In this document: positions 1 to 7,515 of the stretch, one piece after another
How positions within the stretch are numbered: position 1 is the stretch's first letter
How the letters are laid out: every line of letters begins with the position of its first letter
Source: an uncultured Allomuricauda sp.
Lineage (GTDB): Bacteria; Bacteroidota; Bacteroidia; Flavobacteriales; Flavobacteriaceae
Length of the DNA stretch: 36,258 bases
Reading direction: 5' to 3'
Assembly (NCBI GenBank): GCA_937899065.1
Contig: CALBPG010000084.1
Span: 1 to 36,258, forward strand
Notes under the pieces: generated by a model
Told to the model about the DNA's origin: nothing
Databases searched by the model: none
The model's input: only the letters and a program-made list of their open reading frames with translations
Made by a program: the position numbers and the translations under genes

Positions 1-1188
1 AGGTTGATTCGCTTTGTGTCCGCTCATGAAGTAGGGCACACTTTAGGGCTTCCACATAATATGGGCAGTAGCGCAGCTTATCCAGTCGATTCGTTGCGTT
101 CCAAAAGTTTTACTCAAAAGCATGGCACTGCGCCATCCATTATGGATTATGCGCGTTTTAATTACGTAGCACAACCGGAAGACAAAGGAGTTGCTCTGAT
201 GCCTAACGTTGGGGTCTACGACAAACATGCTATTCGATGGGGATACAAACCCATTCTAGACAAAACCGCGGAAGAGGAAAAATCCATTTTAAACGCTTGG
301 ATACGCGAACATGAAAACGACCCTATGTACCGATTCGGGCATCAGCAGGTTGGCGATGTGCACGACCCAAGCTCCCAAACCGAAGATATTGGGGATAATG
401 CTATCAAGGCCAGCCAATATGGAATAGCCAACTTAAAACGCATTGTACCCAAGCTAGAAGACTGGACCACCAAAGCTGGAGAGAACTACGATAACCTTGA
501 GACCCTTTATGGTCAGGTAGTTGGTCAGTTTCGACGGTATATGGGGCATGTTTCCAATAATATTGGAGGGGTTTATGAAAATTACAAAACCGCGGACCAA
601 TCTGGGGCCGTATACACACATGTTTCCCGAGAGCATCAAAAGAATTGTATGAAGTTCATGCAAGAAGAACTTTTCAAAACTCCGGAGTGGCTCATTGACG
701 AAGATATCTTTGGTAAAATTGAGTACTCCGGTTCTGTGGAGCGAATCCGTTCTGTACAGATACGATACCTGAACAATATCCTTCATTTGGGGAAAATGGC
801 GCGTATTATCGAAAATGAATCCTTGAACGGTAGTGAAGCGTATGGTTTGGTTGAGATGATGACGGATTTACGAACAGGGATTTGGTCGGAGCTGCGCAGC
901 AGAAGACCTATTGATACCTATCGCAGAAACTTACAAAAGGCCTATATCGAAAGATTGGACTATTTGATGACCACAGGCCCGCAAAAGAAACTTTCTAGTT
1001 TTGGCGGTTACCGAAAGTCAACCGTGGTGAACACAGCACAATCCGATATTCGTTCTTTGGCACGAGCCGAACTGAACAATACGGCGCGACAAATTCGCAC
1101 TAGTCTTCCGGGAATTCAAGATAAAATGACTCGATACCACCTACAGGACGTACAACAACGCATAGAAGATATCCTGAATCCCAGGTAA
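1..1188 (+). CDS. Zinc-dependent metalloprotease, C-terminal part (DUF5117/DUF5118-type), truncated by window start
   Basis: Open frame continues to the window edge; protein contains HEVGHTLGLPHN (HExxHxxGxxH zinc motif) followed by SIMDYARFNYVAQPED, typical of the large Bacteroidota zinc metalloproteases. Confidence 0.88.
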   Translation, partial: RLIRFVSAHEVGHTLGLPHNMGSSAAYPVDSLRSKSFTQKHGTAPSIMDYARFNYVAQPEDKGVALMPNVGVYDKHAIRWGYKPILDKTAEEEKSILNAWIREHENDPMYRFGHQQVGDVHDPSSQTEDIGDNAIKASQYGIANLKRIVPKLEDWTTKAGENYDNLETLYGQVVGQFRRYMGHVSNNIGGVYENYKTADQSGAVYTHVSREHQKNCMKFMQEELFKTPEWLIDEDIFGKIEYSGSVERIRSVQIRYLNNILHLGKMARIIENESLNGSEAYGLVEMMTDLRTGIWSELRSRRPIDTYRRNLQKAYIERLDYLMTTGPQKKLSSFGGYRKSTVVNTAQSDIRSLARAELNNTARQIRTSLPGIQDKMTRYHLQDVQQRIEDILNPR

Positions 1189-1230
1189 TTAGTTTGCTTT
1201 TTTGAGAACTTGATGGGGTAGTACACCCTA

Positions 1231-1272
1231 AACCATGCATTTCGTCGGTTTAACCATACCTTTCGTCCCATT
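1231..1272 (+). promoter_or_regulatory. Tandem direct repeat with 21-bp period, candidate LytTR-type operator
   Basis: AACCATGCATTTCGTCGGTTT (1231-1251) followed by AACCATACCTTTCGTCCCATT (1252-1272); the first 17 nt agree except at 3 positions. Confidence 0.5.
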
Positions 1273-1356
1273 CACATCGTGTTTGCGGCACTTGACAACA
1301 TATCGTGGTATTTGGAAAAAGGTTTCGCTACTTTAGTAATCCCAAATCTTAACATC

Positions 1357-1542
1357 ATGAGCTACAAAACCAAAAGTCTCGTTTATTTCTCTTGCTTCGT
1401 TCTCGCCGCTACGGCTTTACACTTCATGAATGAGAGTGAGATTTCGCAAGAATCCCAACAAACCACCGAGTTTGCCGAAACACAATTTGAAGAGGACCAA
1501 GCTCCTGAAGATGTTTTGGAAATGGAACTAGCCGAAAAGTAG
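1357..1542 (+). CDS. Small hypothetical protein with one N-terminal TM/signal segment and an acidic C-terminus
   Basis: Internal ATG at 1357 (MSYKTKSLVYFSCFVLAATALHFMNESE...) is a more credible start than the track's 1279 start, since the 1279-1356 part overlaps promoter-like sequence. Confidence 0.6.
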   Translation: MSYKTKSLVYFSCFVLAATALHFMNESEISQESQQTTEFAETQFEEDQAPEDVLEMELAEK

Positions 1543-1644
1543 ATTTCAGCACAAACTGTAGTTAAAAACTTCACAAAAGAGCATTGCCCTTTAAACCTTG
1601 GTTGATGAACCGGGTCCTACTGGCAAATCTTAATAGTTAAACAT

Positions 1645-2088
1645 ATGAAACAGTTTGTAACCTTAGTATTATTGGCGGGCACGCTTATGGCCCATGGACA
1701 AAATCCAAAACACGGAAAAAACCGTGGACCATTGCAAAACATGTCTGCTGAGCAAGTCGCTACTTTACACACCAAAAAAATGACCCTTGCGCTGGACTTA
1801 TCACAAATCCAACAAAAAGAAGTAATGGAAATTACTTTGGAAGAAGTCATGCGACGTAAAGCAAAACGTAAAGAAATTGAAGAACAGAAAGAAAACGGAA
1901 CGCGAACAAAACCAAGTTCCGATGAACGTTTCGAAATGCTCAATGAGCGTTTGGAGCATAAAATAGCCCATCATCAAAAGATGAAAGAGGTTCTCAACGA
2001 AGAACAATACAAAACATGGAAGCAACTTGAGTTGCGAAAAGCCATGCACGGCAAAAAGAAAATGCAGAAGGAAGGTAGGAGAGGATAG
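1645..2088 (+). CDS. Spy/CpxP-like (LTXXQ/DUF4890-type) periplasmic protein
   Basis: Signal peptide (MKQFVTLVLLAGTLMAHGQ), highly charged helical body, LDLSQIQQKEVMEI and LNEEQYKTWKQL repeats typical of Spy-like proteins. Confidence 0.65.
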   Translation: MKQFVTLVLLAGTLMAHGQNPKHGKNRGPLQNMSAEQVATLHTKKMTLALDLSQIQQKEVMEITLEEVMRRKAKRKEIEEQKENGTRTKPSSDERFEMLNERLEHKIAHHQKMKEVLNEEQYKTWKQLELRKAMHGKKKMQKEGRRG

Positions 2089-2104
2089 TGTTTTTTGTTG
2101 ATTT

Positions 2105-2141
2105 TAAAAGCCACGCCAGCCATGGGCGTGGCTTTTTGTTT
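2105..2141. terminator. Bidirectional rho-independent terminator between convergent genes
   Basis: AAAAGCCACGCC-AGCCAT-GGGCGTGGCTTTTT: GC-rich stem with A tract on one side and T tract on the other. Confidence 0.85.
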
Positions 2142-2146
2142 TTAGG

Positions 2147-3889
2147 TTATACTGTAAAGGTGGTAGTGTTACCTTCCACTTCAGTATAGTTGGTACTTGC
2201 CAACGTATCAATAAAACGATATGAAGCGGTTGTCGAACCTGCCGTGAACTCCGCGAGCACATAACCTCTTTGCGCCGCATCGAAATACTGCAATCCATCA
2301 ATCAATAACACAAAAGCTTGTTGAATGCCTTGAACCGTAGCTGGGTCGCTTCCAAACAATCCTTCAAAACCAGGCGATGTTACTGAAGCGCAGGCAAACT
2401 CCTCACCAATCTTATCTCCATTGCTATCAAGCAGCACATTGTGCCAAGCGTTATGGGTATCTCCTGCAAAAACAACTGTGTTTTTTCCCTTGAGCAAGGC
2501 ATACAAACGTTCGCGTTCAACAGCATACCCATCCCAAGCATCCAAATTGTATGGAACTTGCGCTGCCAAACGGGCCAGTTCTTCTTGGGTAAGCGTCGGG
2601 TCGCCCGCTAAAGCCCTTGCCTTCAAAGCAGACAAATCCACAATGGCCTGCTGCAATGCTGCTAAGGTTTCTGGTCTCGTATCGCCTCCGGCTACTTGAC
2701 CTATCAAAATCAGCAGTTCGGCCGGAACGGTCATTGTTCCCATAAGTACTTGTTGCCCTAAAACTTGCCATGTGGCTGAGCTGCCGCCAACGGCACCCGC
2801 GGTCCAAGTCAATTGTTCTTCTCCCATGAGTCTGCGAGATGGGTCTCCCAACGCAGTACCAAATCCAGCAAAGTCAAAACTACCGTCGGCATTGAAGAAT
2901 CCTCCAAAGCCTAGTTGCCTGTCTCTACCAATAATTCTGGTATCCAGCATCACTAGGTTGACCAAATCTCCAAACTCAAAGTTTCGATAAATTACACCCG
3001 GAGTCTCCGTTCGTACTGGTAAGTATTCACTATGCACGCGAATGGCGCGCTCCAAACGCGCCTGGTAATCACCTTCGGAATCATCATGGTTCTCTGCACC
3101 ATCCATATAGGCATCGTTGGTAATCTCGTGGTCATCCCAAACCACAATGAATGGTTTCTTCTGATGTGCCAACTGCAAACCTTCATCAGTTCGATACTGA
3201 CGATAGCGCAAGCGATAATCTTCCAATGTTAAGATTTCCGTGCTGGGGTCGTGTTCGCGCCCGAGGGGTCCCGTATTTTCATTGGTTCCATAGCCGCCTA
3301 CTTCATATTCGTAAATGTAATCTCCCAAATGCAAAACAGCATCTGCATTACTATTTGCAATAGCATCGTATACATTGAACAACCCAGCCGGATAGTTGCT
3401 ACACGAGCAAATTGCCAATTTCAAACTGCTCAAAGCGGCACCTTTCTCAGGTAAGGTGATGGTTTCACCTAAAACTGACTTTTCATTCAGTTCCGATTGG
3501 ATAAAACGGTAGTAGTATTTGCCATCAGCAGCTAATCCGGTTACATCCTGAACAATGGTAAAATCGTTTTCCGCAGAAGCGTACTGCAGCCCTTCTTTAA
3601 CCACGTTGCTAAAATTTTTATCCGTGGCCACTTGCCAATTAATCTTGATGAATTCGCCAACCTCATCCATAGTTGGTGTAAAACGCGTCCAAATAATCAC
3701 AGCATTGGCGATGGGGTCAAAACTTCCAACCCCGTGCAGGAATCGAGGGACTCCATCAACGGGTCCATCATCGTTTAAAAAATCATCCAAATGTTCGCAA
3801 GCCGCGAGTTGTGAAGTCAAAATAACGCCTCCTGATGCCCAAATAGCTTTGGCAAGAAAGGCTCTTCTTGTTTCGGTTTTTCTTTGCAT
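2147..3889 (-). CDS. PhoD-like alkaline phosphatase D family protein, Tat-type signal with lipobox
   Basis: N-term TRRAFLAKAIWASGGVILTSQLAAC; LHLGDYIYEYEVGGYG, VWDDHEITND and FAGDTHNAW metallophosphatase motifs. Confidence 0.93.
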   Translation of the reverse strand: MQRKTETRRAFLAKAIWASGGVILTSQLAACEHLDDFLNDDGPVDGVPRFLHGVGSFDPIANAVIIWTRFTPTMDEVGEFIKINWQVATDKNFSNVVKEGLQYASAENDFTIVQDVTGLAADGKYYYRFIQSELNEKSVLGETITLPEKGAALSSLKLAICSCSNYPAGLFNVYDAIANSNADAVLHLGDYIYEYEVGGYGTNENTGPLGREHDPSTEILTLEDYRLRYRQYRTDEGLQLAHQKKPFIVVWDDHEITNDAYMDGAENHDDSEGDYQARLERAIRVHSEYLPVRTETPGVIYRNFEFGDLVNLVMLDTRIIGRDRQLGFGGFFNADGSFDFAGFGTALGDPSRRLMGEEQLTWTAGAVGGSSATWQVLGQQVLMGTMTVPAELLILIGQVAGGDTRPETLAALQQAIVDLSALKARALAGDPTLTQEELARLAAQVPYNLDAWDGYAVERERLYALLKGKNTVVFAGDTHNAWHNVLLDSNGDKIGEEFACASVTSPGFEGLFGSDPATVQGIQQAFVLLIDGLQYFDAAQRGYVLAEFTAGSTTASYRFIDTLASTNYTEVEGNTTTFTV

Positions 3890-4017
3890 TGTAAAGTGTT
3901 CTCAGGTTTCTTTAAAACTAGCCAACGGAAGTGCCTTTAGGGTTAGCAGAACATTACCAGAAAATTAAACCTGAAAGCCGTATTTTGGGTTAATGTTAAT
4001 CTTGTGCGAGAAGCCTT

Positions 4018-4404
4018 ATGGACTTGAACCAAATCACTATTCCAACAGTAAACCTGAAAATTGCGGTAGCATTTTATAAGAAGCTAGGGCTTGAATTGAT
4101 TGTGTTGGCAGAGCCGCGCTATGCGCGATTTGAATGTCCGAATGGTGCTAGCACTTTTTCAATTCACACGGTGGATGAACTGCCTTCAAGAAATGGTATA
4201 ATCCTATACTTTGAATGTGAGGATTTGGATTCGAAAGTAACAGAACTTAAAGCAAAGGGGATTCGTTTTGAAGAAGGGCCCAAGGACCAGAGTTGGCTTT
4301 GGCGTGAAGCGTTGTTACACGACCCAGACGGAAACGTCATCAAGTTGTACTATGCTGGTGAAAATCGTAAAAATCCACCTTGGCGAATTCCTAGTGGTAC
4401 CTAA
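4018..4404 (+). CDS. VOC family (glyoxalase/bleomycin resistance-like) protein
   Basis: MDLNQITIPTVNLKIAVAFYKKLGL..., C-terminal LLHDPDGNVIKLYYAG. Confidence 0.9.
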   Translation: MDLNQITIPTVNLKIAVAFYKKLGLELIVLAEPRYARFECPNGASTFSIHTVDELPSRNGIILYFECEDLDSKVTELKAKGIRFEEGPKDQSWLWREALLHDPDGNVIKLYYAGENRKNPPWRIPSGT

Positions 4405-4494
4405 AAAAATACCTTATCTCATCTGTACGGCAGTTTATGGCCGTATATACTTATGACCTCCCTAAGGACTTTAATCCTTTAAAATCCTAGCATT

Positions 4495-5310
4495 ATGATT
4501 AGAATAGTATGTAGTACCCTGGTATTATTATTTACCATGGGAACAACCATCGCACAAAACCGTTTCCACTGTACCGAGGACGACTGTTCCTTTAAACCAG
4601 GAGAACAAGTTTTTGTTTTTGGGGATAACGTCAAATTGAGAAATGCCCCAAAAACCGAATCGGAAGTCATGGAACTTTTAAAAATTGGTGAATGGGTCGA
4701 AATTATTGAAAAAACTGAATTCTCTTGGCCCTACCGAGGATTTGATTCTCCTTTTTACAAAGTAAAGTACGACACCACCGTGGGGTACATTTTAGGCGGA
4801 TTGCTTTCCTTAGAAAAGAAAACCATCAATGGACAAGCCTATTTTTTCGCGTATTCAAAAACCAAAAAAGGACCTTTTCTCAATATTAGAGTTCTCGATA
4901 AAGGAAAATATACCGAAGAACAGCTCCCGTTGAGCAATACGAGCATCCACATCAAGACCATGAACGGTAAAGGTATACCTGGGCTAAAAAATATTTTGGT
5001 TGTGGATTATGTTTCGGAAGCTTGTGGTATGGAGGGTGGTGCGGTTTACTTTTTTCCTACGGAAGATGGCCTTTTGAAAATTGGCGAGTTATCCCAAGTA
5101 TCTGAAGCAGGCATATTCTATTATGGCGAAACCTTTATTTTTCCAGATGATGAAGGCGGAGAACCAGATAAGATTATTTTCAAAAAGGAAACGCACAACA
5201 TCTTGGATGAATCCAGTGAGTGGGTTCAAAGAACTGTTGAGACCCGTCGCCTAACTTGGGAAAACGATACGCTTACTCCAAATTTTAGGGAGAAATTACC
5301 GAGACAGTAA
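4495..5310 (+). CDS. Secreted SH3-like domain protein
   Basis: Signal peptide; VFGDNVKLRNAPKTESEVMELLKIGEWVEII resembles a bacterial SH3 segment. Confidence 0.7.
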   Translation: MIRIVCSTLVLLFTMGTTIAQNRFHCTEDDCSFKPGEQVFVFGDNVKLRNAPKTESEVMELLKIGEWVEIIEKTEFSWPYRGFDSPFYKVKYDTTVGYILGGLLSLEKKTINGQAYFFAYSKTKKGPFLNIRVLDKGKYTEEQLPLSNTSIHIKTMNGKGIPGLKNILVVDYVSEACGMEGGAVYFFPTEDGLLKIGELSQVSEAGIFYYGETFIFPDDEGGEPDKIIFKKETHNILDESSEWVQRTVETRRLTWENDTLTPNFREKLPRQ

Positions 5311-5316
5311 TTTCAG

Positions 5317-5365
5317 AGTAGATACCATAGGGAGGTTTTTTGAGGAATCTCCCTTAGTATCTGCT
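5317..5365. other. Two-tier stem-loop between convergent genes
   Basis: AGTAGATAC/GTATCTGCT lower stem (5317-5325 with 5357-5365) and AGGGAGGTT/AATCTCCCT upper stem (5329-5337 with 5346-5354); no strong U tract. Confidence 0.55.
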
Positions 5366-5387
5366 ATTTTAAGTGGACTCTTTTTAC

Positions 5388-5918
5388 TTAACTTTCCAAA
5401 GGGCTTTGAGTCGGTTTTTTTAAAATGAAATAGACTATGATTCCCAAGGTTAAGACGTAGGAGGTTGTCATTAAAATTCCCGAAATGGCAATCACATACC
5501 GCATCCATAAAATTCCTTTGAACAACAAATAGATTCCCGCAAACGTGAAGAATACGGACAACAGTGGTTCAAACAACAAAAACTTCCGTAAAAATCCTTT
5601 GACGGGTGTGGTATAAAAAATTCCAGCCAACAAAAAGAACAACATCCCCATGGCCATCATGTGGGTATGTACAATGTTCAAAATTTGTTTTTCGCTTTTG
5701 GCAAATTTGAGTTCCTCAGCAGCTTCATCTTCTTCGTTCCCCAAGTAGTTTTCTTGAATCCCTTTGGGTTGCCCTCCTTCCGTGGTAAGATTCACAAATT
5801 GCAATGCAGAAAGAAATCCAATACTGGTCACAAAAAGATAGACGAGCAAAAGCCCTTTGATTTCTTTACTAAAATTCTGCAATTGCCCTTTAAAACGCAT
5901 CAGTGGATTGGACCTCAA
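5388..5918 (-). CDS. Conserved membrane protein with TM histidines, unknown function
   Basis: Four hydrophobic segments; IVHTHMMAMGMLFFLLAGIFY; downstream of the FMN-binding gene in the same orientation. Confidence 0.75.
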   Translation of the reverse strand: MRSNPLMRFKGQLQNFSKEIKGLLLVYLFVTSIGFLSALQFVNLTTEGGQPKGIQENYLGNEEDEAAEELKFAKSEKQILNIVHTHMMAMGMLFFLLAGIFYTTPVKGFLRKFLLFEPLLSVFFTFAGIYLLFKGILWMRYVIAISGILMTTSYVLTLGIIVYFILKKPTQSPLES

Positions 5919-5930
5919 ATTTTGGATATT

Positions 5931-6491
5931 CTAAAGTATGCCTTTTTCTTGCAACACCTTTAGGCTTTCCAAAACATCGTTTACCGCTTTGGTCATGGAT
6001 TTTGCCGAAATCGTTGCGCCAGCGATGGCATCCACATCTTCTCCATAGCCAAGCTGCTCACCTACTTTTTTTCCTATGAATTGCTTTAACCAACGTTGGC
6101 TACCGATTTGACGTCCATAATCCTCACGGTAAATCAAAACTTTGGACTTTTTGATATGAAGGTCTGGGGTGAGCAATACAGTATAGTCGAAGATGTTTTT
6201 CATGCTAGGGGCCTGCCCCAAATAGGCGTATCCAAGGAGCACATCATCCTTTTTGATGGCATACAGATTTTCTTTGCCCAGCTCAACGGTTGTCAATTGG
6301 TTGACTTTAGCGTCAACTTGCATGACATCCAAATTAAAGTCTTGAACTGCAAAAGCACCTTCAACGGCAGCATTTAATTTCTGCATCAAACGCGTATTGG
6401 AGTTCTCAAAAGAGGCGAGCCCTAAAAAGAGGAAAGCGGCCAAAAAGGCCGCTCCAATTCTGTATGGTCTTTTATTTTCCTTGTGATGCAT
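5931..6491 (-). CDS. FMN-binding domain protein (RnfG/NqrC-like)
   Basis: Single N-terminal TM; VDAIAGATISAKSMTKAVNDVL resembles the S/T-GA-T-x-T/S flavin motif; start taken as MHHKENK (6491) though 6506 is possible. Confidence 0.85.
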   Translation of the reverse strand: MHHKENKRPYRIGAAFLAAFLFLGLASFENSNTRLMQKLNAAVEGAFAVQDFNLDVMQVDAKVNQLTTVELGKENLYAIKKDDVLLGYAYLGQAPSMKNIFDYTVLLTPDLHIKKSKVLIYREDYGRQIGSQRWLKQFIGKKVGEQLGYGEDVDAIAGATISAKSMTKAVNDVLESLKVLQEKGIL

Positions 6492-7395
6492 CTTCTGGAG
6501 TTGCATTGATAAATTTGTTCAAAACATCAGCAATAGCCTTGGCATCAGCATCCGCCTTTTCTAATGGATACAAATGCATGAACAAAGGTTTTTTGTCAAT
6601 ACTTTTATGTAGACTTAAACTCCCTTCGCGGTCGTAAATGCCATCCCAAGAGGTACGTACATTGGCCCAGAAACCTTGATGCTCATTCCACCATTCTTTT
6701 GCTTTAGCACATTTGGTATCCTCCACCTTATTATAAACATTCCAACCTTTTTCTTGTGCAATTAGAACGTCATCGCTCCCCGCTTCACGGAGAATTTTAT
6801 CATTATCCTGTTCATGCACCCAACCCGCGTTGGTAATCTCCTGACGGTTACCTCGCAACATCACATTGTAGTCACTGCGTTTGGTATACTCTCTTCGAGG
6901 TAGAGGCGAATCCGTTTTATTTTCCCAGAAATGCTTCCCATCATAATGCACCCAAGTGGCCGAACCAGAGTACCGTGGACTATCGTCTACCTGAAATACT
7001 TTTTGAGTCCACTGCCCAGCGACTTCTTCTTTAGGCAGTGTCTTGAAGGTCCAGGTGTTGTTTGCATTGTAATAAAAAACCTTTTGATTCTCGTATTCCC
7101 ATTCTTGTCTCCTATGCTTGATTTTCATGGATTCCCCTTCTACTATCTGGTGTTGAATCGAGATTTTATTGTCTTCTTTCACTATAGGAAGGGCCAATTC
7201 CAGCGCTGCAGCCGTATAGTCCAACTTTTTCTCATAGTCAATTTCAGGAGCAAACGTTTCCGTGTACTTAAAGGTAATATCATAGCAACCACACATCGTT
7301 AAAATTGCCTCGCGGTCCATATCCTTTTTGTCCTGTGCCGTCAAAGAAATGATGCCTATCAGCAAGAACAAACTTGTTAAAGTCTTGTTTCTCAT
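6472..7395 (-). CDS. DUF6607-like secreted protein
   Basis: Signal peptide; MCGCYDITFKYTETFAPEIDY and WNEHQGFWANVRTSWDGIYD recall the DUF6607 family commonly near Bacteroidota haem-uptake genes; overlaps the FMN gene. Confidence 0.75.
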   Translation of the reverse strand: MRNKTLTSLFLLIGIISLTAQDKKDMDREAILTMCGCYDITFKYTETFAPEIDYEKKLDYTAAALELALPIVKEDNKISIQHQIVEGESMKIKHRRQEWEYENQKVFYYNANNTWTFKTLPKEEVAGQWTQKVFQVDDSPRYSGSATWVHYDGKHFWENKTDSPLPRREYTKRSDYNVMLRGNRQEITNAGWVHEQDNDKILREAGSDDVLIAQEKGWNVYNKVEDTKCAKAKEWWNEHQGFWANVRTSWDGIYDREGSLSLHKSIDKKPLFMHLYPLEKADADAKAIADVLNKFINATPEDASQGK

Positions 7396-7434
7396 AGTTT
7401 TCAGTGTTTTATCGTTTTTTTGGATTCCAAAAAT

Positions 7435-7515
7435 ATTAAATTTATTTAGATTGATTAAATATTAGAGATTATATTTGATCGCATTTAATTTCAAATGAGT
7501 CTAAATAAATTTAAT
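7435..7515. promoter_or_regulatory. 16-bp perfect inverted repeat around a candidate promoter of the TonB receptor
   Basis: ATTAAATTTATTTAGA (7435-7450) and its exact reverse complement TCTAAATAAATTTAAT (7500-7515); TATATTTG (TAnnTTTG-like) at 7470-7477. Confidence 0.5.

Noticed and set aside
3555-3968. 137-aa plus-strand ORF
   Set aside because: Antisense to the PhoD gene; no signature or plausible start context.
4426-4445. TACGGC-AGTTTATG-GCCGTA hairpin between the VOC and SH3 genes
   Set aside because: Only 6 bp and no U tract; could be a weak operator but support is insufficient.
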